Shown here: piece after piece, positions 21,906 to 32,169 of the stretch
Position numbering within the stretch: the stretch's first letter is position 1
Layout: each line of letters starts with the position of its first letter
Assembly: GCA_905221605.1 (NCBI GenBank)
Contig: CAJNDS010002362.1
Span: 62,001-126,000 of the forward strand
DNA: 64,000 nucleotides
Reading direction: 5' to 3'
Origin: Symbiodinium natans
Taxonomy: Eukaryota > Sar > Dinophyceae > Suessiales > Symbiodiniaceae
Position numbers and translations under genes: made by a program
Notes under the pieces: generated by a model
The model's database searches: none
What the model was told of the DNA's origin: nothing
Seen by the model: only the letters and a program-made list of their open reading frames with translations

Positions 21906-22599
21906 GAACATGTGAGGCAGTTCTTGAGTTGAGCACGTAGGTCTGAAGCGAGGTGAGGAGGTGGGACTTAACCCCGAAACTCAAGTGCATAAAGCAGACA
22001 GCGTCGTTGCGCGTCGTTGCACGTGGATGCTCTACGGGAGACAATCTGTGTTGTGTTGTTGGGTTCATTGAACCTTGGTCTGCGGCGCACGAGAGTCAGG
22101 CAGGAAGCCCTGAAGCCAGGACCCCCGAAACTGCAATATCTGCTGGAAGTTTTTCCGTCTTGCTAGGGGGGTGCCAATCCAGCCCCAAGTCCCTGCAAAG
22201 TGGTGCACTGGCGTGATTTGTAGGAGTGGGAAGAAAGCCAGCTAAACCCCAAACCTAAACCCCTCAGTGAAAATCAGCTTGACGGGTGGCAAAAGAATCC
22301 CTGCTAGCGATCGCTTGTTTCATTGTGTGGTGTCTTGGAAGTTTCGGCAGCTCTTAGGGAAGATAACAGATGAGATGCCGCCTTCTCGCCATCCCCAATG
22401 ATAGCCGCGTCGCGCACGTGAGTCTGACGGGTAAAGAAACCGGCGGCAGTACAAACGCAGTCTGATGGGCGGGATCTTGTTTCTCAGGCGCTGGGTCGTG
22501 CCTGTGTGAGACTGCCAACCTGAACAGAGTGACCGCAGACCAAGACCTCTTCTCGATGCCTTGCCTGTGTCCTGTGCGCGTTCTGAGACTCGAAGCCCC

Positions 22600-22796
22600 A
22601 AGAAACCCCCAACCCCTAACCCCGAACCCCTAACCCCTTCCCCCTAACCCCTAACCCCTAACCCCCAAACCCTAAACCCTAAACCCTAAAGTCGCAACCC
22701 TAAACCCTGAACCCCAAACCCCAAACCCTAAACCCTAAACCCTAAACCCTAAACCCTAACCCTAAACCCTAAACCCTAAACCCTAAACCCTCCCTG
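22600..22796 (-). repeat. Telomere-like array (CCCTAAA sense)
   Basis: Mixed CCCCTAA and CCCTAAA units becoming near-perfect CCCTAAA toward the right end. Confidence 0.9.
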
Positions 22797-23088
22797 AAAT
22801 CCAAGGCTACGGCGCTGCTTCCGAGGAGGTGCTTCATGCTTTGAAGGCCAGTCCGACTGTTTGGGTGGTTTATAGCCAAGGTACAAGTCAAGATTCTGTA
22901 GTTCTCCTTCTCAGATCTTCGAGCGAAGCGCACAGGTAATCTCACACCTCTCGCAAGCAATTCACGTTGTACCAGGGATTTGCTCTTCAAATAAACGCCT
23001 TCGCCAGAGAGCCCACCTAAGACCCCTTGATTCAGGAACATGCCTTAACTGGTATCAAGAACCCTGTCGTTATCTAAGGTACGTATAC
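22797..23088. other. Unique sequence between repeats
   Basis: About 290 bases with no recognised gene. Confidence 0.4.
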
Positions 23089-23129
23089 GTGCATATATGT
23101 GTATACAAGATTCATATACAATATGTGTC

Positions 23130-23195
23130 TGTCTCTCTCTATCTCTCCCTCTTTTTTGTTTTTGCTTTATCTATCTTTCTCTCTCTTTCTCTCTC

Positions 23196-23245
<50 letters not shown>

Positions 23246-23272
23246 TCTCTCCCTCTCTCTCCCTCTCCCTCT
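23130..23272. repeat. TC microsatellite
   Basis: Long CTCTCT tract with occasional interruptions; it produces artefactual Ser/Leu reading frames. Confidence 0.9.
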
Positions 23273-23393
23273 ACATATATATATATATATACGCACATAC
23301 AGTATTATACATATACGCTTATATACATATATTGATACATATAGTTAGTACAATACATACAGCTTTTGCATATATACAATGCATGCACACACA

Positions 23394-23432
<39 letters not shown>

Positions 23433-23535
23433 TATTTATATTGATATTGATATTTCACAATATTTATATTTATATTTACATTTATACTTATATTTATATT
23501 TATATGGACACACCCCCCCCCCCCCCCCCCCATGA
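23273..23535. repeat. TA/TATATT microsatellite and poly-C
   Basis: ATATAT tracts at 23273-23291 and 23397-23430, TATATT-type units to about 23505, then about twenty consecutive C bases at 23512-23531. Confidence 0.85.
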
Positions 23536-23659
23536 CCTACCCAGATCTGTTTCCCTCGTAAATACCGTTTAAAACCCGCTCGTGCCCGATGCCGCAATTG
23601 CTACTCTCAGTGGCTGTATCTGGACCAAACAGACCCCAACCGGAGCCGAGACGGGCGAG

Positions 23660-24016
23660 ACCAAAAAACCAAAAAAACCAACTTTTTAAGAGAATGGGGA
23701 GGGGATGTTGAAAAAGATGGTTTTTTGGTTTTGCCTCGTAAACAGATGGTTTTCATAGAAAACCAACTTTTCCCACGTAAAAAGATGGTTTTCCTTAAGA
23801 ACACCAAGCCAAACCATCTTTTTTACGAGGGAAAAGTTGGTTTTCCTATGCAAAACCATCTTTTTTCCTGAGGCAGGCCAGACCAAAACCATCTTTTTGC
23901 GATGGAAAAGTTGGTTTTCCTATGCAAAACCATCTTTTTACGAGGCAAAACCAAAAAACACAATCTTTTTCACCTCCCCATTCTCTAAAAAAGATGTTTT
24001 TTTTTGTTTTTTGGTG
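23660..24016. repeat. Large foldback (inverted-repeat) sequence
   Basis: The left arm (about 23660-23795) and right arm (about 23880-24016) are imperfect reverse complements, sharing blocks such as AAAACCATCTTTTTACG, GGAAAAGTTGGTTTTC and CCTCCCCATTCTCT. Smaller AAGATGGTTTT/AAAACCATCTT units recur inside. The transcript would form a very long hairpin. It may be a foldback transposon. Confidence 0.8.
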
Positions 24017-24099
24017 ACGCTTCGTACCTCTCTCGGGCCAGAACCGTTCAGCTAGCTCTACATGTAGCTGTCCAGTGGACGGTGTGGGTTTTGGTCAGT

Positions 24100-25560
24100 C
24101 TTATATTAATCTCAGCAATAGCATTCCTGTTCCTATTAATGTAAAAGGGTTCCTAATTATCTTCATAGGACTTCTTTTCATTTTACTTATATTCTTATGA
24201 ACTTTCAGAGGGTTCTTAGTCAACATCAGAGGATTCCTAATACTTTTCAATGGGTTCTTATGCATTTCAACAAGGTTCTTAATCATTTTCAAGTGGTTCT
24301 TTTAATTCCAATAGGGTTCCTCTGAAATTCAAAATCTTTTTTAAGATTCATATTGGTGCCTATTGATTTTAGTGAGTCTCCAAGTATTTTTAATGGTATG
24401 CTTGGAAATTTGAATAGCATTCCTAGTCCTATTAATTCTAATAGGAATCACATTAAGTCTAACAGGAAGCCAAGAAATTTTGAAAAGGAACCACATTGAA
24501 TTTTGTAGGATTCCTATTGGTTCCTATTAATCTTAGTAGGATTCCTCTTCATTTTAAAAGGGTTCCTATCAATTCGTAATAGGGTTCTTATGAATTTTAC
24601 TGGGGTTCCTAATAAATTCCGATTAACGTCAAAGGGTTCCTAACCATCTTAATAGGACTCCTCTACCATTTCATAATATTCTTATGAGTTTTCATGGGGT
24701 TCTTATTCAATGTAGCAGGATTCCTAATACGGTTTTGTAAATAGGGTTCTTATGAATTCAACAAGGTTCTCAATCATTTTAAAGTGGCTTCTTTTAGTTT
24801 CAATCGGGGTAATGAAAAGGACTCATACTTCTTTTTTAGGATTCCTATTGGTTCCTATTCATGTTTGTGACTTTCAAAGTGATTTGAATGGTCTTTTTCT
24901 GAGAGATTTGAATAGCATTCCTGCCCCATTTATTCGAAGAGGAATCACATTAGTTCTAACAGGAAGCCTAGAAATCCGAACCACATTTATTTTTATAGGG
25001 TTCCTATTTGTTCCTATTAATTTTAGTGGGATTTCTCCCCATTTTCAAAGGTTTCCCATTAATTTGCAATAGGGTTCTTATGATTTTGAGTGGTGTTGCT
25101 TATAAATTCCTATTGATGGTAGGACCCTCTTCATGTAAAAGATTCCTCTTAATTTGTAAAAGGGTTCTTATGAAACCTAGTGGGGTTCCTCATAATTTGA
25201 ATAGGATTCTTCTAATTCATCATAACAAGAGTAAGAGAAATATTGATAGGATTCCTATTTAGATTCAATAGAATTCCCGCATTCCCGTGAATTCAAGAAG
25301 GGTCCCTTTTCATTTTCACAGGCTTCCTACTATTCTTCATGGGGGCCCTATTATTTTTCTACATTTTACTAGCATTCCCATGACGTTTGATGGAGAGTTC
25401 CTATGACTCAAATATGATTCCAAGTCATTTTTCCTGTTAATTCAAGAAGATTCCTATTCTTCAATAAGAGTCTTATTGATTTTCATAGGGTTCGTATTCA
25501 TTTTCATAGGGTTTTCATTCAAGTAATACGGTTCTTAATCAAGTCATACCTATGACTAAG
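24100..25560. repeat. AT-rich satellite, ~21-bp period
   Basis: Diverged tandem units of form GGRTTCYTAATNATTTTNAA repeat about every 21 bases for about 1.45 kb, e.g. GGGTTCCTAACCATCTTAATA and GGGTTCTTATGAATTCAACAA-like units. Because 21 is a multiple of three, short frames show a seven-residue periodicity (minus-strand N-P-L every seventh position near 24100-24290). Stops interrupt all frames, so it is not a current gene. Confidence 0.75.
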
Positions 25561-26999
25561 TATGGATTTCTTACTCCGACACGGCCTCACGGTAGGTCAT
25601 GGGGGGGGGGGGGGTGTGAGCATTTATACTTATATTTATATTTATATTTATTAAACATATACAGTACGTACAATGGCAATGTCCAATACAATGTCTACAA
25701 GATGTACAAGATATACAGCAATACTTCATATTTAACATCCATGTTAACATATAGCGTCATGTTCTTTGTACAGAATTATATGGCAGGCTTCCGCGCTGCC
25801 GTCCATGCCGGTTCGCATCCTTCCACAGGAGACCCGAAAACCGAAGCCGTTTAAAACTGTCTGCCCCAAAAAGCCCTAAGCCCAAAATCTCCTATGTTCT
25901 ACTGGCGCGCTTCGTCCCTGCAGCCTGGGCGGGGTGGCGAACAAAACTTTCAGGGCACGCCACGCAGGCCATGGGGAATCTTGCTCGCCTTTCGTAGACG
26001 GGTCTCGGTAGCCAGGCTTAGCACAGTTGTGAGGTTGATCGTTAGTTGCTGTGCATCCGAGCTTGTTTGGTCCCGTGCTGGCAAAAGCATAACATGTCCG
26101 TTTAAAATCCCGATGCAATTGGAATATAGAGGCTGGCCAGAATACGCGGCTTCCAGGCAGCTTTACCTTTCATCATGGACCTCGGTTTCGAGACGCTCAG
26201 CGAGCTAAGTCGGCGAAGTATGAGTGTAACAGCTCGAGCGATTTCCAGTGCTGAGCTCGAAGTTGCTGCCCTTAGCCCAGAACCCCTTAACCCAACTGTT
26301 CTTGATGTTATGAATCTGTGCGCTAGCCCATCAGACGGAGCGGTTTCACATCCAGTGGAGCGGCGGATACGGAGTCCCCGTCCTGCACAGGATATTTAGG
26401 AAACCTTCTTGGGTATATCTTGGTTATCTACCTCGCCAGGAATCCCCACCCTTCACTCAATTATGCTATAAGTATGGACCTGCCGTGATTTTTTGTTCAG
26501 AATCCAGACCTCGAGCTTCGGATCAGGCTTGCGGTGGAGGGTTGTGCTCTGGCGGCTAGCAAGCCCACTTTCCAAAAAGGTTTACTATAAAGCTCTGACG
26601 AATGGTAATACTCTCCCCTCGCAGTTCATATGGTCAAAATAAAGTCGAAAAACCTTTTCAAGCTTAACGCCCTCCTAGAGCCCTCGAAAGGACCCTTCAA
26701 GGAACCTTCATAGGCCCGCACCCCCCCTTCAAGACCGATCATCATAGGATCCTGAGATGGAAGTGTTAAAGGAAAGACGGGCTATTCATCGAGGGTCTTC
26801 ACAACTATTCTGAGCATAGATCACCTCTGCAAGGCCCAACATTCGAACACTCTTATGCCAACGGTAAGCCTTGCAAAGCCCGTAATACCCGAATGGCAAG
26901 CTGCGGAATACCCTTGAGGTCCAATTCAGCTGTCAAGTATGGTTAACCCCACGTAGGGAACTTATAATCCCAATTATCACCCCACTTTTTGACTCCCCT
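25561..26999. other. No supported gene
   Basis: A G homopolymer lies at 25601-25614 and TATATTTA units at 25626-25652. Frames at 25894-26399 have no recognised motif. Confidence 0.4.
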
Positions 27000-27124
27000 G
27001 AGCCTTAAGCAGTCAGAGCAGCTCCTTGTCAGATCTGCAGAAGCTTTCATTCGAGGGTTTATAGTATGGCTTTATCCTTATTTAGGGTACTTACAACCCC
27101 ATTGGTAACCTCCCGTGAACCACC

Positions 27125-27250
27125 CAGTAGAGTTGCAGCTTCAGGACTCCTCGTCGGCCTCCGTGTTGCCGGGCCTCGTGAAGGCCCAGGCGCAAGTGCG
27201 CGGATATCTCGCCGCTGGCCCTGCAATTGTGGAGGGAGGAGATGGATCGC
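27125..27250 (+). CDS. Possible exon, unknown gene
   Basis: A plus-strand island with GC-rich third positions reads QLQDSSSASVLPGLVKAQAQ then VRGYLAAGPAIVEGG. It ends beside a TA microsatellite (27257-27300). No family recognised. Confidence 0.25.
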
Positions 27251-27254
27251 TAAT

Positions 27255-27261
27255 GTATATA

Positions 27262-27300
<39 letters not shown>
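27255..27300. repeat. TA microsatellite
   Basis: TATATATG then uninterrupted TA units. Confidence 0.9.
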
Positions 27301-28314
27301 TAGCCGGTGTAGGGGGCCCCGGGTTCCAAGCTTCATGAGAGATGAGAGAGAGAGAGAGGGGCGGCCCTGACTCTCATTCCGCAGACTTTGCTCTCCGCAC
27401 TTCTATCGTTTTCTCCTTCTTGAGGCACGAGTGAAGTCCCATGCCCTTATCCAAGGGAGGGAGAGGCGCAGAAACCATCGACCGAAACTGCAGGGGTGCG
27501 CATGCATTGCAAAGCCTGGTCCCCTATGTCTCACGAACGGAAAGGGGAGAACCTGTTTACGCATTTAGCGTTAGTATCGGCTTTGCAATTCCATCACCGA
27601 CTCTTGGACGGGTGGCTCTATCATGCATCTTCGGTCGAAGTGCGTGTCGTGGTCTTGCACCGTCTGGGGGTCCATGCCGGCACGTGATACTGTAACTGTT
27701 GATGTGGCTGGAGTCACTACGGGCTTTGAGGGCGCGGCGCCTTCATCAGGTGAGAAGAGAATCCGATTCACGAAAGCAGCTGTCGACTCAGAGCGTCATC
27801 GCGCATCTGCGATTAGAGCTCGGCCGATTGCAAGCTGAGGTACATGTTCTCCTTCGCCTCCTGCTGCGTGCAGTAGGTTACTAGGCACCGCTGACGAAGC
27901 CTGATGGTGGCGCGTGAGCTGCTCGCGGCTTGCTGTAGAGTGTGCAGTGTACAGATGTGTACAGTTCGCAAAGCGCGAGCAGCCAATTGGGCGAGAGAGG
28001 CAGCCGGAAGAAGTGTCGTTGACACATCGGCTCTCTGTTCCTGCGCCGGCATTGGCTTCAGAGGCTTCTGGCATGTCAGCTTCTTTTTTCTGTGCCGGAT
28101 GTTTGACAGGCCACCGTGAGCTCGCTGGGGGACAACTCGGCGGAAGGCAGGCGTGAGCATGCTCTCAGCTCTTGCACGGACTCTTATATTCTTATATCAA
28201 GGTGCCCGCAGCTTTTGCTGGAGGTTCGGGGATTCTTGCACACACTATCGCACATAGGCAAAGAAGCTTGCAGAAGGAAAGTTCCCAGAAGCACACCCCG
28301 AGAGCGCCCGAGCC
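27301..28314. other. Upstream flank of the 285-residue gene; no clear gene
   Basis: A GA tract lies at 27341-27358. Frames at 27440-28160 on both strands are unsupported by motifs. Confidence 0.35.
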
Positions 28315-29172
28315 ATGAGACCGCCGGTCACGATCGCCGTGGTCTTGGCAGCTTGCACACGTGGCTTCGGACACCCGGTGCTTTTGCAAGACGGCTGCGG
28401 CGCGCTCGGCTGCGAGGGTGACGGTGACAAGGACTCGGCTTTCGCAGCGGTTCAGCTTGCAGCGTCGCTCCAGCGCAGCGGTCGGGGTGCCGTGGCTTCC
28501 GTGGAAGCCACCTGCTTGCTCGCCGCACCGGAGTTGTCGGCTGCCGTCCGCCGCTTCCTCAGGAAGATGAGCAAGAAACCACACCCTGCGGGCCCTGCGG
28601 GCCCTGCGGGTGGGGGCGATTCGGGTGCCGAAGTCGCCTTGGTGGAGGCGGCCTCGCGGGCCGGCTGCAATCAAGCACAATTGAAGGCTATGAAGGCGGG
28701 TGCCCAGGTGGCCGCTTTGGTGAGCATGGTGGAGTCGCTTGGGAACCTGCGCCTCATGCCCTCGCGACGCGAACCTGGAGATGGCAGCACCACCTTCGTC
28801 TTCGAAAGCTTTGATGAGCATGGCCGCGTGGGCACTGGTATGCTTGGACAGGGCTGCGAGGATAAGAGCGTATCTGAGGTGACAGTCGCCGTTTCGCAAG
28901 CCGGGCCCTTCTTGTGGACCAACCTCACAGGCGCCAGCATGCCCTTCAAGATTGGCCCACCCTGTGTCAAGACACACTTGATCTCAGGAACCATGTGGCC
29001 CACGAAAGTCACGGCCGAGGGCATGGTGGGCGAAATCCGAGCCGGCTTCGTCAACCTGCGATCCACCATGACTGGCACCTGGAGCACGGGGCCCATGGGC
29101 TTCGAAGGCAACTTGTCTGTGGCCTTTGATGAGCTTCTCGATGTGGAGTGGACCTGGAGGCCCGAGCCTTGA
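28315..29172 (+). CDS. Uncharacterised protein with hydrophobic N-terminus
   Basis: An intact 285-residue single-exon frame. ATG 28315 follows a leader with no intron evidence. The N-terminus (MRPPVTIAVVLAACTRG) resembles a signal peptide. Residues 44-145 are Ala/Leu-rich and probably helical, interrupted by an Ala-Gly-Pro repeat at 91-99 from a GGGCCCTGC triplication. Residues ~155-280 are predicted strand-rich, with GSTTFVFESFDEHGRVGTG and a conserved-looking GTWSTGPMGFEGNLSVAFDE segment ending in EWTWRPEP. I recognise no family. The minus-strand frame across it is a shadow: it lacks motifs and the plus-strand frame has the GC-rich third positions. It probably enters the secretory or plastid pathway. 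Confidence 0.65.
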   Translation: MRPPVTIAVVLAACTRGFGHPVLLQDGCGALGCEGDGDKDSAFAAVQLAASLQRSGRGAVASVEATCLLAAPELSAAVRRFLRKMSKKPHPAGPAGPAGGGDSGAEVALVEAASRAGCNQAQLKAMKAGAQVAALVSMVESLGNLRLMPSRREPGDGSTTFVFESFDEHGRVGTGMLGQGCEDKSVSEVTVAVSQAGPFLWTNLTGASMPFKIGPPCVKTHLISGTMWPTKVTAEGMVGEIRAGFVNLRSTMTGTWSTGPMGFEGNLSVAFDELLDVEWTWRPEP

Positions 29173-29268
29173 GACACCCGCAGTTCCCCATGCCCTGTTC
29201 CCCACCTTTGGCCCAGAGGGGGCCAGAGGTGCCGTGCCCAGAAGCTGACATAAGATTGGCTCGCGCGG

Positions 29269-29393
29269 AAAACGTGGCGCTCAACCTTTAGGACATCTGG
29301 GGAGCGTCCTTCTTGTGCGTCACTTCCAAAACGTGGCGCTCAACCTTTAGGACTTTAGGACATCTGGGGAGCGTCCTTCTTGCGCGTCACTTC
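29269..29393 (+). repeat. Tandem duplication of ~60 bp
   Basis: Two copies of a unit beginning AAAACGTGGCGCTCAACC and ending GCGTCACTTCC lie just downstream of the preceding stop codon. The second copy has a small internal duplication of TTTAGGAC. Confidence 0.85.
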
Positions 29394-29610
29394 CCCCGAG
29401 CCGACGTCTGAACTGCAAAGGCGGATTGGATGCGCAGCTCATGCTGTACATGAGCCGCTTCCGGAGTGTTTGGGTGCCTTTTGGCATGCGATTGCTGGAA
29501 AGCAGCCCCGCTTTCAAACCCCCAAAAAAATTTCGTTTCCTGGCCGCGCCAGGATGCACCCGAAGAGCACAGGGAGCTGTCTCAGGCCACGGGCATCTGT
29601 AGCATCGGTA

Positions 29611-29734
29611 GCTGATACTTGGAGGTTCAATGGGCCTTTTAGGCAGGGTCTGAAGGACCCGAATTCAGGTTATCACCGTACTTACCCGACATTTCCCCCC
29701 TGCTTTTAAGAACCCATGAACCTCCAAAGTAGCT
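29611..29734. mobile_element. MITE-like element, copy 1
   Basis: Left end AGCTGATACTTGGAGGTTCA and right end TGAACCTCCAAAGTAGCT are inverted repeats bounding about 124 bases of non-coding sequence. The same termini bound the element at 34036-34183. No target-site duplication could be fixed. Confidence 0.6.
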
Positions 29735-29888
29735 TTCTCTCTTCTGCCTCTTGTTGGGTCCAAGAAGTGACCCGAAAGTGATGTTGGCTGGCAGGCCCCC
29801 TGGCAGGCCACCTTGCCTGGACCTGCTGCGCCCAGCAGGCTTGAGGCGGCCAGCTTGAGCCGGTCACCAAAGTTGCAGTTCTTGAGGG

Positions 29889-29995
29889 CCGTAAACCCTA
29901 AACCCTAAACCCTAAACCCTAAACCCTAAACCCTAAACCCTAAACCCCAAAAACCCTAAACCTCAAAACCCTAAACCCTAAACCCCGAAACCTCT
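29889..29995 (-). repeat. Telomere-like array (CCCTAAA sense)
   Basis: Near-perfect CCCTAAA units, degenerating to CCCCAAAAA-type spacers at the right. Confidence 0.9.
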
Positions 29996-30001
29996 GCCGA
30001 G

Positions 30002-30122
30002 GTCTTCCAGCCGATGTCTCGGCCAGGCCTGTGCCAGAGCCCGTGGAGCGGCCAACTCTGAGTGTCGAGCCCGGCAGCGGCACGATGCTCAGCCGCCCTT
30101 GCTGGGACCACTCCAAGGGGGG
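30002..30122 (+). CDS. Possible exon, unknown gene
   Basis: Open piece between two telomere-like arrays, reading GLPADVSARPVPEPVERP and LSVEPGSGTMLSRPCWDH, with an AG acceptor (CTGCCGAG) and a GC donor. No family recognised. Confidence 0.3.
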
Positions 30123-30127
30123 GCTTT

Positions 30128-30236
30128 TAAACCCTAAAGCCCTAAACCCTAAACCCTAAGTAAACCCGAAACCCTAAACCCTAAACCCTAAATAAACCCT
30201 AAACCCTAAATGCCCTAAACCCTGGACCCTAAAGAG
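30128..30236 (-). repeat. Telomere-like array (CCCTAAA sense)
   Basis: CCCTAAA units with AAATAAACC-type interruptions. Confidence 0.85.
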
Positions 30237-30964
30237 AAGGAAGTTTTTCATGCAATCAGGTGACCGTGTGAGCGAGGAGGCCAAGCCTTCATCCCCCAGT
30301 TCGCGGCCTGGTCGTTGTGACAACATATGGTCCATGTCTCTACAATATGGTCCCTTTTCGGGTTACCATGAGAAGGCGGCCCTTAATATTGGGGTACCCG
30401 CAAAAAAGGGACAATAACTTAGAGAACGGACCAACATGAGATCTGCAATCTGCTTCAAGCCTGTGTCGTTGATAGCTGCCTGAGCTCAGACGCCATGGAG
30501 TGCCAGCCAGAGAGCGCCCTGCTCAGTTTGCGCATGACTTTGCATCACTTGGCATCACTTGGATGTCGCCCTTCAACTTTAGAGCAAGTTGAGGCAGAGA
30601 GCAGTCAGCAGAAGCCGGTAACAGTGCTGGTGTTGCGTGGCCATCATGAGGCAAAACTGCCTCCCACAATGATGCCCTCGCTGAAGAAATGCGTCCAAGC
30701 GCATCGGCGCCATCAAGCGTGTCGCAGCCCTGCGTGTGGCTCGGATCAGGCGTGCCTTAGGGGGAAGGAAGTGTTCCATTTCACGTTTCGCAGAGAGAAT
30801 GGGAGTGTCTATCTTTCTTAAGGGCTGTGCGGTAGGTCCCAACTTGCAAACCAGCCCATACAAGCAACCGCCAGGAAACTCGAGCTAATGCCCAAGCTTG
30901 CGAGCAGCAGCTGGATGCCCGCAAGTAGATAAATCACACAATCATTAGCCTGCAAGTAGATACA
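30237..30964. other. No supported gene
   Basis: An ATG frame at 30495-30821 (108 residues) has no recognised motif. A short inverted pair GGTCC...GGACC flanks 30330-30435. Confidence 0.3.
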
Positions 30965-31076
30965 TCTAAACCCTAAACCCTAAACCCTGGGCCCTAAACC
31001 CTAAACCCTAAACCCTAAACCCTAAACCCTAAACCCTAAACCCTAAACCCTAAACCCTAAACCCTAAACCCTAAAA
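30965..31076 (-). repeat. Telomere-like array (CCCTAAA sense)
   Basis: About fifteen nearly perfect CCCTAAA units. Confidence 0.9.
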
Positions 31077-32169
31077 CGTCCAATGATGTGCAATTTTTGA
31101 GGCCTGGGCCATGCTCAAGAGACACTGCCTGCGCAAAGCTCGCGGGGTGTGGACCTCTGTGTCTTAACCGCCGCAGCTCAACACGGTCCCACACAGTAGC
31201 CAAGGATCATTTGAGGAAATGGGTTCAGAGTTTAGGGTTTAGGGTTTGGGTTTAGGATGGCAAGGATCAGCTGTTAGGGCGCCAATCCATGGTGTGCGTT
31301 GAGAGCACTTGCAGCCCCAAAACAGTCGCAGGCTGGCGGTAGTCTGACATACTGGGTTGTCCTTTGGCATAATTTCAATTGTCCATTCTTTCCCGTTTAA
31401 CCGTTCATAACTAACTAATTTTCAAAGGGCGTTAAAGCACCACTCAGCATATAATGTCTGGTGAAATGGATGTGTGCTTGTGAAACGATGACTCCGAGAG
31501 CGCCAGGTCCCGGACAGACTTGATAGGTTTTCAGGCATGAACACTGAACACGTCTCTCTTTCGATCACCTGTGCCTGCAGGTGATCTGCAAACGGAGTCT
31601 GAAGACCGGCAGACGAAGCTGCGACGTCCGGGGCTGAGAAGTTTCCGTGCTTGCGGAATTACCTGCCGCAAGGTTTTCACTGTTTTTCTGTTCTATCTTC
31701 CTACGTGTTATATCATGCCGCCATACATACGACTCAGAACCCTTCCAGCTTTGACAGCTGCTGTTCACGGGTCCGACGCCTCTCCCCTTGAAGGTGAAGA
31801 AGGTGACGAGGGTCAAGCAGAAGCCGAAACTGGCTGGACACTCGGACACAAACCTGCCTGCAGGAGCTTGCGCCCGCCTCTGAGCTTGGAGGCAAGCACA
31901 TGGGAGAGGTTTTCAGAGATATCGGCTGAAAGAGTGCTAAGCGCATAAGTGCCAGCCTTCCAGCCGATTGCACGCCGATGCCACTTGCAATTGGTGCACA
32001 CAAGGCTGCAGAAGAGCTGCAGCCGAAAATGGGGCTCGATTTTCGATGTGTGTAGTGCCGGTTTCGATACTCAGCAGCACACACTAGACGAAGTCATGGC
32101 CTTCCAAAGAATTGCGAGAATGCATCTTTCTAGCGATTCAGATCCCCGACCAGCCATGCCCATGGGAGG
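31077..32169. other. Intergenic; nothing recognised
   Basis: A short G-rich telomere-like tract at 31228-31252. Open frames at 31571-31948 and on the other strand show no family signature. The rightmost part should hold the promoter and leader of the metallophosphoesterase. Confidence 0.35.

Noticed and set aside
23089-23535. Leu/Ser-rich frames of up to 148 residues
   Set aside because: They translate TC and TA microsatellites.
28192-28977. 261-residue open frame on the minus strand
   Set aside because: It fully overlaps the plus-strand 285-residue gene, lacks any motif, and starts and ends at arbitrary places; GC-rich third positions of the plus gene explain it.
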